DNA from: Pseudomonadota bacterium
GTDB lineage: Bacteria; Pseudomonadota; Alphaproteobacteria; Azospirillales; Azospirillaceae
Direction of reading: 5' to 3'
DNA: 31,764 nucleotides
Assembly: GCA_023411035.1 (NCBI GenBank)
Contig: JAEYPE010000208.1
Coordinates: 1 to 31,764 of the forward strand
The notes beneath the pieces are model-generated. The model ran no database searches and was not told where the DNA came from. It saw only the letters and a program-made list of their open reading frames with translations. Positions 8,624-16,343 of the stretch are shown here, one piece after another. Each line of letters begins with the position of its first letter. Within the stretch, counting starts at the first letter, position 1. A program made the position numbers and the translations under genes.

Positions 8624-9513
8624 GGGCGGGGCGGTTCCTGCGGCGCTTCGCCCGCCACCGGCTGGCGGTGGTCAGTACCTTTCTGCTGCTGACCCTGGCG
8701 GTTGCCGCGGCGGCGGCGCCCTGGGTGGAGTCCTGGCTGGGGGTGGAGGCCACGGGCATCAATCTGCTGGATCGCTTCGGCCCGCCCTCGGCCCTGCACC
8801 CGCTGGGCACCGATGAATTGGGGCGCGACGTGCTGGTGCGGCTGCTCTACGGCGGGCGGGTGTCGCTGTTCGTGGGGATGGCGGCGGCGCTGGCCTCCGG
8901 CGTCATCGGCACGGGGATCGGGCTGCTGGCGGGCTATTTCGGCGGGCGGCTGGACGATCTGCTGATGCGTGTCACCGACGGGCTGATCGCGCTGCCCCTG
9001 CTGCCGCTGCTGATCGTGCTGGGCGCCATCGACCTGACGCGGCTGGGCATCCCGCCGGAGGTGGCGGGGGCGGAGGACGCCAGCCTGCTGCGCATCGTCG
9101 TGCTGGTGGCGCTGTTCGGCTGGACGACGGTGGCGCGGCTGGTGCGCGGGGCCACCCTGTCGGCGCGGCGGCGCGACTATGTGCGGGCGGCGGTGGCGAT
9201 GGGGGCGGACAGCCGGAGGATCATGCTGGCCCACATCCTGCCGAACGTCGCCGCCCCCGCCGTGGTGGCGATGACGCTGACGGTCGGCAACGTGATCCTG
9301 CTGGAATCGGTGCTGAGCTTCCTGGGGCTGGGCATCCAGCCGCCGCTGCCCTCCTGGGGCAACATGCTGACCAACGCGCAGGAGCTGGTCGGGACGGCGC
9401 CCCTGCTGGCGGTATGGCCGGGGCTGTTGATCTTCCTGACGGTGATCGCCGTCAACCTGCTGGGCGACGGGCTTCAGGACGCGCTGGACCCGCGGGTGGT
9501 GGGGAGGAGGTGA
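8620..9513 (+). CDS. ABC transporter permease, DppC/OppC family
   Basis: The product is a 297-aa second permease of the heterodimeric peptide-type importer. The GTG start at 8620 overlaps the preceding stop. The N-terminal membrane helix is followed by the family's short HPLGTDELGRDVLVRLLYGGR segment (about 63-83), and the EAA loop reads YVRAAVAMGADSRRIMLAHILPN. The C-terminus contains the typical GDGLQDALDPR ending of DppC proteins. No DppD/DppF ATPase gene follows: the next gene, 14 bp away, is a convergent lipoprotein gene. The importer therefore needs ATPases encoded elsewhere. Confidence 0.92.
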
Positions 9514-9527
9514 ACCTTACCTGTCCC

Positions 9528-9995
9528 TCACCTCTCCCGCTGAAACTTCGCCGCCCCGCTCACCAGCGGGATCAGCCGCACCGCGTAAGGCGACGTCTGC
9601 ATCTGGATGACCGCCTGGGCCGGACCCGGAACGCGCTCGCGGTAGCCGACGACGATGTCGCCGCCGGACGCCCGCGCGCTGTCGATGGACACGCCGTAGC
9701 CGCCCGTGTCCCGCGGACCGAGGAAGACCGCCACGGCCATGCGGTCGCCGGGCAGGGAACCCGGCGCCGCCTCGCCGACGCGCGCCCAGAGGTCGCTCCA
9801 GTCCTGCGGGCTTCGGGCGACCACATAGGCGCGCTCATAGGCCTGGCTGCGGTCGCCGTGCCAGTAGGTGCCGGGATCGGCGTCCGCGGGGATGAGGGAC
9901 TGCCGCTCCGCCCCGTCCGAGGTCGTCTGGCAGGCGCCCAGCAGGGGCAGGGCAATGGCAAGGGCGAGGCAGGCGGCAGCGGTCGGCAGGCGCAT
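9528..9995 (-). CDS. PrcB-like C-terminal domain lipoprotein
   Basis: The product is a 155-aa predicted lipoprotein. The signal peptide is MRLPTAAACLALAIALPLLGAC, with the lipobox LGAC and Cys22 as the lipidated residue. The C-terminal half (about residues 55-148) matches the PrcB C-terminal-type domain pattern. It has DWSDLWARVG, then the core GPRDTGGYGVSI, a strand with VVGYRERVPG, and TSPYAVRLIPL at the end. The biochemical role of this domain is poorly known; it was named from a spirochaete protease complex subunit. An in-frame ATG at 10031 overlaps the stop of the upstream GST gene (TGATG) and would add 12 residues. I prefer 9995 because it gives a standard lipoprotein signal. It is probably cotranscribed with the GST gene. 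Confidence 0.75.
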   Translation of the reverse strand: MRLPTAAACLALAIALPLLGACQTTSDGAERQSLIPADADPGTYWHGDRSQAYERAYVVARSPQDWSDLWARVGEAAPGSLPGDRMAVAVFLGPRDTGGYGVSIDSARASGGDIVVGYRERVPGPAQAVIQMQTSPYAVRLIPLVSGAAKFQRER

Positions 9996-10030
9996 GCGGG
10001 TGGGCACTCCGTAACGGTGGGGGCGGGACA

Positions 10031-10648
10031 TCACTCCGGCACGGCCATGCCGCGCTTGACCGCCGGGCGCTCCGCAACGGTGTCGTACCAGCGCTTCAGG
10101 TTCGGGTAGTGGTCCAGCACGTTGCCGTCCGCCTTGGCCGCCACGGCGACGAAGGGGAAGCAGGCGATGTCGGCGACGGAATAGGAACCGGCCAGATACT
10201 CGGTTTCGGCCAGCCGTTCCTCCATCGCGGCGTAGATCCGCTGAAGCTCGCCTTTGAAATGGTCGATGGCGTAGGGGAACTTCTCCGGCGCCATGACCGA
10301 GAAGCGGAACTTGTTGACGCCGGTGGGGCCGAGGTCGCTGACGCCCAACATCAGCCAGCTCATCGCCTCCGCCCGCTCGTCCACCCCTTCGGGCAGCAGG
10401 CGGCCCGTGCACTCCGCATAGTGCAGCAGGATGGCGCCCGATCCGAACAGCCGGCGCTTCTTGCCGCCGGGCAGATCCTCCACGACGGCCGGGATCTTGC
10501 CGATGGGGCTGACCGCCAGATAGTCGGGGTGGCGGTTGTCCCCCGCCACGATGTCGACCTTGTGGACCTTGTAGGTGAGGCCCAGTTCTTCCAGCAGAAT
10601 CGAGGCCTTCTGCCCGTTCGGCGAGGCGAAGGTGTAGAGCGTGATCAT
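10031..10648 (-). CDS. Glutathione S-transferase family protein
   Basis: This is a GST of about 205 aa starting at ATG 10648 (MITLYTF). The frame is open further to 10690, but those 14 residues precede the conserved first strand. The thioredoxin-like N-domain has ASPNGQKASILLEELGL, with the Asn-Gly of YfcG/Ure2-type (nu-class-like) enzymes, and NRHPDYLAVSPIGKIPAVVE with the cis-Pro glutathione-binding loop. The all-helical C-domain contains YSVADIACFPFVA, the GST N-capping/Asp motif. Family members act on glutathione conjugates or disulfides in the cytosol; the substrate here is unknown. It lies upstream of the PrcB-like lipoprotein gene, overlapping or nearly so, and about 137 bp downstream of hemN. 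Confidence 0.9.
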   Translation of the reverse strand: MITLYTFASPNGQKASILLEELGLTYKVHKVDIVAGDNRHPDYLAVSPIGKIPAVVEDLPGGKKRRLFGSGAILLHYAECTGRLLPEGVDERAEAMSWLMLGVSDLGPTGVNKFRFSVMAPEKFPYAIDHFKGELQRIYAAMEERLAETEYLAGSYSVADIACFPFVAVAAKADGNVLDHYPNLKRWYDTVAERPAVKRGMAVPE

Positions 10649-10745
10649 CGGTGCCCGTCCCTGGAGCCTGTCCCTTTGCCGCTTCCGCAAAGGCGTTCAA
10701 GGGCGCCAGTTTCGCCGATTTGCGCACGGAAGGCCAGAGGCAGGC

Positions 10746-10761
10746 AAAAAGCGGCCTCCGC
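10746..10761 (-). terminator. Probable terminator after hemN
   Basis: On the minus strand, GCGG-AGG-CCGC is followed directly by TTTTT (complement of 10746-10750), with an AGGCG/CGCCT hairpin just upstream. The final stem is short (4 bp), but the position, about 25 nt past the hemN stop, fits. Confidence 0.45.
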
Positions 10762-10785
10762 AGGCGGAATCACGCCTCTTGTCCG

Positions 10786-12204
10786 TCACACGGCCCGGCT
10801 GTGCTTCCCGGCCCCGGTGGACAGGTAGGTGTCGAAGCGCGCGGCGACGATGCGCATCAGCGGGCGGGCGGCTTCCGGCACGTCGATGCGGCGCCCCTCC
10901 ACCACGGCCACCCCGTCGGCCACCAGATCGTCCATGGCGGCGAGATCGGCGTCGAAGGCCCCGGCGTCCAGCCCATGGGCCTGCGCCACCGCGCCGACAT
11001 CCACCGACAGGTCGCACATCAGCCGCACGATCAGGTCGCGGCGCAGCCGGTCGTCGTCGGTCAGCGCCAGCCCCTTGCCCGTGGCGAAGGTCCCGGACGC
11101 GATGGCCTGGGCGTACTGGTCGAAGGGAACGGCGTTCTGCACATAGCCCTGCGGCAGCGCCCCGATGGAGGAGGCGCCGAAGCCCAACAGCACCTCCGCG
11201 TCGTCGGTCGTGTAGCCCTGGAAGTTGCGGCTGAGCCGCCCCTCGGCCTGCTGCACGGCCAGCTCGTCGTCCGGCCTGGCGAAGTGGTCCAGCCCGATGG
11301 GCCGGAAACCGGCGTCGGTCAGCACGTCGGCGATGGCCGCGAACTGCTCCCACCGGCCGAGCGTGCCGGCCAGCGCAGACTCGTCGATCTTCTTCTGGTG
11401 CGTCTTCATCCACGGCACATGGGCATAGCCGAAGACCGACAGCCGGTCCGGCGCCATGGACAGGGCGATCTCGGCGGAACGGGCGACGCTCGCCACCGAC
11501 TGGCCGGGCAGGCCGTACATCAGATCCAGGTTGATGTGGCGGATGCCGTTGGCGCGCAGCCACTCCAGCGCCTGTTCGGTCTGCTCCCGCGGCTGGATGC
11601 GGTTGATGGCCGCCTGCACTTCGGCGTCGAAGTCCTGCACGCCCAGCGAGGCGCGGTTGACCCCGGCGCGGCCCAGCGCCTTCGCCATGTCGCGGGTCAG
11701 GGTGCGCGGGTCGATCTCCACCGCGATCTCCGCGTCCGCCGTCACGTCGTAGCGGGTGCGCAGCAGGGCGATCAGCGACTCGAAGTCGTCCGGCGCCATC
11801 ATGGTCGGGGTGCCGCCGCCGAAATGGATGTGCCGCACCCGCAGCCGTCCGGGGATGCGGTCGGCCACCATGCCCACCTCGCGTCGCAGATGGTCCAGAT
11901 ACTCCGCGATGGGGGCGTAGCGGGCGACGATCTTGGTGTGGCAGCCGCAGTACCAGCACATCTTCGCGCAGAAGGGCACATGCAGGTACAGCGACCCCGT
12001 GTGGGCCGCCGTGTCCAGCTCCGCCAGCCAGGCCGCATAGCGCTCCGCCCCCACGGCGGGGGTGAAGTGCGGCGCCGTCGGGTAGCTGGTGTAGCGGGGC
12101 ACCCGCAGCCCGTCGTACTTGGCGAGCAGGGCGGCGTTCAGGGCGGTTGGGGCGGCGGTGGCGCGGGCCACGGGGAAGATGGCGTTCATGGCGGGGAGGA
12201 TCAT
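10786..12204 (-). CDS. hemN: Oxygen-independent coproporphyrinogen III oxidase
   Basis: This radical-SAM enzyme of about 472 aa converts coproporphyrinogen III to protoporphyrinogen IX without oxygen, the anaerobic branch of haem synthesis in the cytosol. The [4Fe-4S]-binding motif CAKMCWYCGC (Cys-x3-Cys-x2-Cys plus the extra Cys of true HemN) and the upstream YTSYPTAPHF segment are diagnostic. HFGGGTPT is the SAM-binding glycine motif, and the C-terminal HemN domain follows. The frame is open to a GTG at 12231, but that codon lies inside an FNR-type box, so translation more likely starts at ATG 12204 (GGAGGG 11 nt upstream) or ATG 12189. Regulation by oxygen through the adjacent box is expected. 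Confidence 0.95.
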   Translation of the reverse strand: MILPAMNAIFPVARATAAPTALNAALLAKYDGLRVPRYTSYPTAPHFTPAVGAERYAAWLAELDTAAHTGSLYLHVPFCAKMCWYCGCHTKIVARYAPIAEYLDHLRREVGMVADRIPGRLRVRHIHFGGGTPTMMAPDDFESLIALLRTRYDVTADAEIAVEIDPRTLTRDMAKALGRAGVNRASLGVQDFDAEVQAAINRIQPREQTEQALEWLRANGIRHINLDLMYGLPGQSVASVARSAEIALSMAPDRLSVFGYAHVPWMKTHQKKIDESALAGTLGRWEQFAAIADVLTDAGFRPIGLDHFARPDDELAVQQAEGRLSRNFQGYTTDDAEVLLGFGASSIGALPQGYVQNAVPFDQYAQAIASGTFATGKGLALTDDDRLRRDLIVRLMCDLSVDVGAVAQAHGLDAGAFDADLAAMDDLVADGVAVVEGRRIDVPEAARPLMRIVAARFDTYLSTGAGKHSRAV

Positions 12205-12224
12205 GCAGACAAGATCCCTCCGCG

Positions 12225-12238
12225 TTGACACAAGTCAA
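12225..12238. promoter_or_regulatory. FNR/FixK-type box upstream of hemN
   Basis: TTGAC-ACAA-GTCAA is a perfect 14-bp palindrome matching the FNR/FixK consensus (TTGAT/C-N4-A/GTCAA). It sits 21 bp before the ATG at 12204. Anaerobic activation of hemN by FNR-family regulators is well established in other bacteria. If the box acted at the usual -41.5 distance, transcription would begin near 12190. That would favour a near-leaderless start at 12189. Confidence 0.8.
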
Positions 12239-12282
12239 GTGTTGGAACGCCCGCCCGCTGCCATTCCTTGTCTGGGGACCCC

Positions 12283-12936
12283 TTATCCCATGGCCCAGGA
12301 GGGCAGGCTCAGCAGCTTGGACGCCATGTCCATCGCGGCGCTGCCGAGTTGCCCGCCGGACCAGGTCATCCGCCCGGCGGCGCCGTCGAGCTGGCGGAAC
12401 ATGGCTTCGTAGCGCCGCATGATGGTCTTGCGCTCCTCCTCCGTCTTGCTGTCCTCCAGTTCGATCTGGAAGCGGGTGGCGACGCGGCAGTGCGCCAGGA
12501 AGGCGTGGCCCCCGGCGATCTCGCGGTAGCGGTTGGCGAAGTCCGGGTCTTCGGCGAACAGACGCTCGACCGCCGCCTTGCTCGGGTGGTCGCCGGCCAC
12601 GGTGACGCGGCCTTCCGCATCCACGTCCAGCGTGACCGGCTGGCGCGTGTCCACGCCGGCCACGGCGAAACGGGCGGCCAGCTCCTCGGTGAAGGCGGCG
12701 GTTTTCTGCTTCAGCACCCCGGAAAAAGCGTCCACCCGGAAAGTTTTGCCCATCGTCCCGCCGGACGGCTGGAACGCCTTGAACTCCTTCGCGGGCGCTG
12801 GAGCGGCTTGGGCGCGGGGCGCGGCGGTTTCGGCCAGGACGGCGGCAAAGCCTTGATCCGCCGGCTGCGTTGCTGAGGCGAAACGGTGCGCCGGGGCGGT
12901 GCTCCGCAGCCCTTGCGCGATGGACATGACGGTCAT
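12283..12936 (-). CDS. Hypothetical protein, 217 aa
   Basis: This is a predicted soluble protein with no recognised domain. The start at 12936 is supported by AGGAGG five bases upstream. Residues 1-60 are Ala/Pro-rich and look disordered. About 60-140 alternate strand and helix (KTFRVDAFSGVLKQKTAAFTEELAARFAVAGVD, then PVTLDVDAEGRVTVAGDHPSKAAVERLFAEDPDF), suggesting a small folded domain. The part after 150 is helical and charged, with a Trp/Gly-rich end. It lies 44 bp from the hemN regulatory box and is transcribed in the same direction. Its disordered N-terminus followed by a folded domain recalls some flagellar or surface-associated hypotheticals of alphaproteobacteria, but this is only an impression. 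Confidence 0.65.
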   Translation of the reverse strand: MTVMSIAQGLRSTAPAHRFASATQPADQGFAAVLAETAAPRAQAAPAPAKEFKAFQPSGGTMGKTFRVDAFSGVLKQKTAAFTEELAARFAVAGVDTRQPVTLDVDAEGRVTVAGDHPSKAAVERLFAEDPDFANRYREIAGGHAFLAHCRVATRFQIELEDSKTEEERKTIMRRYEAMFRQLDGAAGRMTWSGGQLGSAAMDMASKLLSLPSWAMG

Positions 12937-13017
12937 GCGTTCCTCCTGTCACCGCCCGTTCGAGGGGGCGTTGACCGGACACATGCAAGGGTTTTGCCGG
13001 AATCGGGGCGCGCCCGA

Positions 13018-13443
13018 TCACGCGAGTCCGGACAGCCGGTTCTCCAGATGCTCGTGCAGCAGATCCAGGTTGCGGCGGTTCGCCTTGAAGGCGATGTCGA
13101 AGATGGCGCCGGCCACCGGGACCGACCCGCCGGCCCAGTCCAGGACGAGGTTGCCGATCATGCGCGCGACCAGGATTTTCGGAAGATCGAAGCGGGCCGC
13201 CTCCATGATGATGTAGGCCGACACCACGGCGGTCGCCGTGCCGCCCACCACCGGGACCAGCCCAGCGATGCCGTCCAGCCCGATGGGGATGCGCGTGCAG
13301 GGAATGCGCCAGCGCGTGTCCATCAGCCGCGTCAGCCGGCGCAGCCGTTCCAGCCGGTTCAGGTCGATGTCGACGGCCGGCGACGCCGTGGCGACGCCCG
13401 GAAGGGTGGAGGCGGGGGCGGGGCGCGTGCGGAGGTCGCTCAT
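13018..13443 (-). CDS. DUF4112 domain protein
   Basis: The product is 141 aa. After a 30-residue Pro/Ala-rich lead, the DUF4112 core is recognisable: LMDTRWRIPCTRIPIGLDGIAGLVPVVGG, then TATAVVSAYIIMEAARF and NLVLDWAGGSVPVAGAIFDIAFKANRRNLDLL. The glycine-rich hydrophobic stretches (about 55-80 and 98-118) are probably membrane-associated. The family is widespread in proteobacteria and its function is unknown. The start is ATG at 13443. It precedes the 217-aa hypothetical gene on the same strand by 81 bp, so the two may be cotranscribed. Confidence 0.88.
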   Translation of the reverse strand: MSDLRTRPAPASTLPGVATASPAVDIDLNRLERLRRLTRLMDTRWRIPCTRIPIGLDGIAGLVPVVGGTATAVVSAYIIMEAARFDLPKILVARMIGNLVLDWAGGSVPVAGAIFDIAFKANRRNLDLLHEHLENRLSGLA

Positions 13444-13906
13444 GGCTTCACCGGTGCTGGAAAGCCGCCCTGGGGAACCGCCGGGGAGGGGGCCGTGGGC
13501 GGGGCCGGACGGGCGTGTCGGGTGAGCAACCCGCGGCTGTGCCCTGCGGTTCCCGGCCTATCTCCATCGGGTGTCCAATTCCATGGACGCGCTCGCATTT
13601 CGGGCGGATGCAGGGGCATCATCCGAAAGGTGAGGGCATTGCCGAAACGGATGCGGCGAAGAGACGCGCGGGATGGGATGTTCGGGAAGCATATATTTAT
13701 AGCCACAAAGACTTTCGCCCGCGTCCGCGGTTTTTGGTGCGGAGGCGGACGGCCATATGCCGAACGCCCGTCTGGTCTGCGGAGTTTTGAGGGACAACAA
13801 TGCTGCGCATGGAACAGGACTGAAGACCGAAAAGAACCGAACGGGCGCCCGCTCCAGGGAGTGACGGGCGGGGCGCCGGAAATCGGGAAAATGCAGGGAG
13901 GATACG
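13444..13906. other. Intergenic region, likely long 5' leader
   Basis: No credible gene fills these 460 bp; frames on both strands lack ribosome sites and give low-complexity products. An unusually AT-rich patch (CATATATTTATAG, about 13690-13702) is a possible promoter element. A short hairpin CCGC/GCGG followed by TTTTT lies about 13724-13735. A seven-codon ORF at 13800-13823 (MLRMEQD) has GAGGGA five bases upstream. A GC-rich inverted repeat spans about 13846-13880. These features hint at a structured leader for the gene at 13907. Confidence 0.35.
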
Positions 13907-14143
13907 ATGCACACTCTTTATTGCGCCTGCTGCGGGCAGCCGTTCCATCGAAGTTCGCCGCGCGGGCCGGCGCCGCTCTATTGCTCGCGCGATTGCCGCC
14001 GGCAGATGGAGGTCCGCCGCCGCGTCTGGACATCGCTGGATCTGGCGGAACGGGCGTCCGCGGCCCCGGTGGCGACGACCGCTCCACGCGGGGCGGGAGC
14101 CTTCCGTCCGACCGGGATGGTTTGGGAGCGCGCTTCGGCCTGA
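13907..14143 (+). CDS. Small Cys-rich zinc-finger-like protein
   Basis: The product is 78 aa. The start ATG at 13907 is set by GGGAGG about six bases upstream. The N-terminal 30 residues contain a probable treble-clef or zinc-ribbon-like knuckle pair: Cys6-x-Cys8-Cys9 and Cys26-x3-Cys30 (YCACCGQPF and YCSRDCRR). A basic helix follows, then an Ala/Pro-rich tail. Such short CxxC...CxxxC proteins are common in alphaproteobacteria and usually unannotated. DNA/RNA binding or metal storage are possibilities. It stands alone, upstream of the Tim44-like gene with a promoter between them. Confidence 0.7.
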   Translation: MHTLYCACCGQPFHRSSPRGPAPLYCSRDCRRQMEVRRRVWTSLDLAERASAAPVATTAPRGAGAFRPTGMVWERASA

Positions 14144-14173
14144 GGAGCCGCCACACGCATTCTGTGCAATTTT

Positions 14174-14203
14174 TTGACCGGTTCGGTTGCCGCCCCCTCT
14201 AAA
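14174..14203 (+). promoter_or_regulatory. Sigma70-like promoter of Tim44-like gene
   Basis: TTGACC (14174-14179) and TCTAAA (14198-14203) are separated by 18 bp, a fair match to -35/-10 elements. A small GGCAG/CTGCC hairpin (14206-14217) and the ribosome site AGGAGGG (14227-14233) follow at sensible distances. Confidence 0.5.
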
Positions 14204-14240
14204 ACGGCAGGGCTGCCATACCATATAGGAGGGCGCTACA

Positions 14241-14288
14241 ATGATGAGTGTCCCCCAGAACCGAGGGCTTTCCCGAACACGGCCATGA
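14241..14288 (+). CDS. 15-codon leader ORF coupled to next gene
   Basis: This is a very short ORF, MMSVPQNRGLSRTRP. Its ATG lies seven bases after the best ribosome site in the neighbourhood (AGGAGGG, 14227-14233). Its TGA stop (14286-14288) overlaps the ATG of the Tim44-like gene (14285-14287) as ATGA. The Tim44-like frame has no start codon close to that ribosome site, so ribosomes should load on this mini-ORF and reinitiate. The peptide has no obvious regulatory amino-acid run; it is simply basic and polar. It may serve only as a translation-coupling device. Confidence 0.55.
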   Translation: MMSVPQNRGLSRTRP

Positions 14289-15379
14289 CCCAGAATACGC
14301 GATCCCCCCGTACCGCCCCCCACAACTCGGGCCGCCGCCCGGCCCGCGCCTTCGGCGCCGTCGCTCTGGCGCTGGCCGTGGCGCTGACCGCCGGCATCGC
14401 CGACGCCCGCCCGGGCAAGAGCAGCTCCGTGGGTAGCCGCGGCTCGCGCACCTACGAGGCGCCGGCCCCCACCAACACCGCGCCGCGCACCGCGGCCCCG
14501 ATGGAACGGTCGGCCACCCAGACCCCGGGTCCGGGCATGCAGCAGCCGGGCATGGCCGCTCCGGCGGCAGCGGCGCAGCGCGGCGGCTTCTTCTCGCGCG
14601 GCGGCTTCATGCCGGCCCTGATGGGCGGCCTGATCGGTGCCGGCATCGGCGGCCTGCTGTTCGGCGGCGGCTTCTTCGACGGGCTGGGCAGCTTCGCTGG
14701 CATCCTGGGCTTCGTCCTCCAGATCCTGCTGGTCGTGTTCCTGGTGCGGCTGGCCATGCGCTTCTTCCGCAACCGCTCGGCGGGCGCGGCCCGGCCCGCG
14801 GCCATGGGGGCCTCCGGCACCGCCTATGCCGGCCCGAATCCGGGTGCCATGAACGCCGGCGCCATGAACCGGGATGCGGCGGACGTGCGCTACAATCCTC
14901 TGGGGAATGGCCCGCTGGGTGGCGGCGCCGCGGGTCCGGCCTCGTCGGGCCGTCCGGGCGTGCGCCGTGACGACCTGGGCATCACCCCCGCCGACTATCA
15001 GGCGTTCGAGCAGACGCTGGTCACGGTCCAGACCGCCTACGGCAACGAGGACCTGATGGCCCTGCGCGGCGCCGTGACGCCGGAGATGGCCTCCTATTTC
15101 ACCGAGGAACTGGCGGCCAACCACAACCGCGGCGTGGTCAACCGTCTGTCCGACGTCAGCCTGCTCCAGGGCGATCTGGCCGAGGCGTGGCGCGAGGGCA
15201 ACGTGGAATACGCCACCGTGGCGATGCGCTTCTCGCTGACCGACGTGACGGTGGACCGCGCGAGCAACCGCGTGGTCGAGGGCGACCCGAACCGTCCGGT
15301 CGAAGCCACGGAAATCTGGACCTTCACCCGTCCGCGCGGCGGGCGCTGGGTCCTGTCGGCGATCCAACAGGCCGGCTGA
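14285..15379 (+). CDS. Tim44-like domain membrane protein
   Basis: The product is 364 aa. A signal or anchor segment lies at about residues 20-42 (RAFGAVALALAVALTAGIADA), then a long Pro/Ala/Gly/Met-rich linker. A Gly-rich hydrophobic stretch plus transmembrane helix follows (ALMGGLIGAGIGGLLFGGG, then ILGFVLQILLVVFLVRLAMRFF, about 110-160). The C-terminal Tim44-like (NTF2-fold) domain covers about 240-362, starting GITPADYQAFEQTLVTVQTAYG and ending FTRPRGGRWVLSAIQQAG. Bacterial members of this family are inner-membrane proteins of unclear role, related to the mitochondrial import motor anchor. Translation of the start at 14285 is probably coupled to the mini-ORF just upstream. A strong terminator follows. 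Confidence 0.88.
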   Translation: MTQNTRSPRTAPHNSGRRPARAFGAVALALAVALTAGIADARPGKSSSVGSRGSRTYEAPAPTNTAPRTAAPMERSATQTPGPGMQQPGMAAPAAAAQRGGFFSRGGFMPALMGGLIGAGIGGLLFGGGFFDGLGSFAGILGFVLQILLVVFLVRLAMRFFRNRSAGAARPAAMGASGTAYAGPNPGAMNAGAMNRDAADVRYNPLGNGPLGGGAAGPASSGRPGVRRDDLGITPADYQAFEQTLVTVQTAYGNEDLMALRGAVTPEMASYFTEELAANHNRGVVNRLSDVSLLQGDLAEAWREGNVEYATVAMRFSLTDVTVDRASNRVVEGDPNRPVEATEIWTFTRPRGGRWVLSAIQQAG

Positions 15380-15410
15380 TCCGTTCTCCACTCCTCAACC
15401 GGTCTCGCGA

Positions 15411-15443
15411 GGGGGTGTCCGAAAGGGCACCCCCTTTCGTTTT
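15411..15443 (+). terminator. Rho-independent terminator
   Basis: GGGGGTGTC (15411-15419) pairs with GGCACCCCC (15426-15434; one G-U) around a CGAAAG loop, followed by TTTCGTTTT. It is placed 32 nt past the Tim44-like stop codon and insulates imuA from read-through. Confidence 0.9.
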
Positions 15444-15474
15444 CCGGACTCCCCTGGACGGGCCGGGCGTGATA

Positions 15475-15489
15475 GAACATATCAGGAAC
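15475..15489. promoter_or_regulatory. LexA (SOS) box of imuA
   Basis: GAAC-ATATCAG-GAAC matches the alphaproteobacterial LexA operator GAAC-N7-GAAC exactly. It lies 26 bp before the imuA start, where a bound repressor would block the promoter. The spacer ends in CAG, as does that of the imuB box at 23005. Confidence 0.88.
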
Positions 15490-15515
15490 AAATACCTGCC
15501 CAGCGGAAGCGAGTC

Positions 15516-16331
15516 ATGCCCGATCCCCGGCCCGATCCCCGGCCCGATCCTCAGATGTCTGCGGTTTCCGAACCTGTGCCGGACCGGGCGGCGTTGCTTG
15601 CCGGTCTGCGCGCCCGCATCAGGGGTTTGGAAGGGCTGGGCGGGGAGGGGGCGCGGGTGCTGCCTTTCGGCCTGCCCGACCTTGACTCGGCCTTTCCGGC
15701 GGGCGGCCTGCCGCTCGGCTGCCTGCACGAGGTGGCGGGAGAGGAGCCGGGCGCCGGGACGGCTTTCGCCGCGCATCTGCTGGCCCGCCTCGCCAGCGAA
15801 TCGGCGCCCGCAGTGTGGATCGTGCGCGGGCGCGACCTGCACGCCGCCGGGCTGGCCGCCTATGGGCTGACGCCGGACCGTCTGATCGCCGTGCGCGCGG
15901 CCCGCGACGCCGACGCGCTGTGGGCGATGGAGGAGGCGCTGCGCTGCAAGCGGCTGTCCGCCGTGCTGGGGGAGGTGGCGGGGCTGGACCTGACGGCGAG
16001 CCGCCGGCTTCAACTGGCCGCCGAGTCGTCGGGTGTGACGGGAGTCCTGTTGCAGAATGCCGCCCGCCGCTCCGCGGCGAGCGCGGCGGTCACCCGCTGG
16101 CGGATCGCGCCGGCCCCCAGCCAGCCGGAGGAGCCGGGCGTGGGCGACCCGCGCTGGCGCGCCGAGTTGGAGCGCTGCCGGGGCGGGCGTCCGGGGGCGT
16201 GGCTGTTGGAATGGCGCGACGGCGCCCTTCTTCCGGCGAAGGACCCGGTGCGGACCGCTCCCGCTCCCGTTCCGGCCCGGCGTCCGGCTCCGGCGGAGCG
16301 AAGCGGACAGCCCTGGGCGGAGGTGGCGTGA
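15516..16331 (+). CDS. imuA: ImuA, SOS mutasome accessory protein
   Basis: The product is 271 aa, RecA/SulA-like. ImuA works with ImuB and DnaE2 in damage-induced mutagenesis. Family marks are FGLPDLDSAFPAGGLPLGCLHEVAGEEPG (about 51-79), a degenerate P-loop region, and later IAVRAARDADALWAMEEALRCKRLSAVLGEV with ASRRLQLAAESSGVTGVLL. The N-terminus MPDPRPDPRPDPQM comes from a 12-bp unit repeated three times (15519-15554). A second start at 15555 would skip it, but GGAAG upstream favours 15516. A LexA box lies 26 bp upstream. Unusually, imuB and dnaE2 are not downstream; they sit 2-7 kb away on the opposite strand. Confidence 0.92.
   Translation: MPDPRPDPRPDPQMSAVSEPVPDRAALLAGLRARIRGLEGLGGEGARVLPFGLPDLDSAFPAGGLPLGCLHEVAGEEPGAGTAFAAHLLARLASESAPAVWIVRGRDLHAAGLAAYGLTPDRLIAVRAARDADALWAMEEALRCKRLSAVLGEVAGLDLTASRRLQLAAESSGVTGVLLQNAARRSAASAAVTRWRIAPAPSQPEEPGVGDPRWRAELERCRGGRPGAWLLEWRDGALLPAKDPVRTAPAPVPARRPAPAERSGQPWAEVA
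15519..15554 (+). repeat. 12-bp tandem repeat at imuA start
   Basis: CCCGATCCCCGG occurs at 15519-15530 and 15531-15542, with a third copy CCCGATCCTCAG at 15543-15554. It encodes PDPR-PDPR-PDPQ directly after the start Met. Copy-number change would stay in frame. Confidence 0.85.
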
Positions 16332-16343
16332 GGCGGGCGGGGA

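Noticed and set aside
12983..13017. ATCGGG/CCCGAT hairpin at the end of the DUF4112 gene.
   Set aside because: It overlaps the stop region and has no U-run on the minus strand, so I did not call it a terminator.
10697..13021. Long minus-strand frame across hemN and its neighbour.
   Set aside because: It is an Arg/Gly-rich shadow; hemN with its Cys motif is in a different frame.
15516..15554. CRISPR-like repeats at the imuA start.
   Set aside because: The units are 12 bp and directly adjacent, with no spacers; it is a simple coding tandem repeat.
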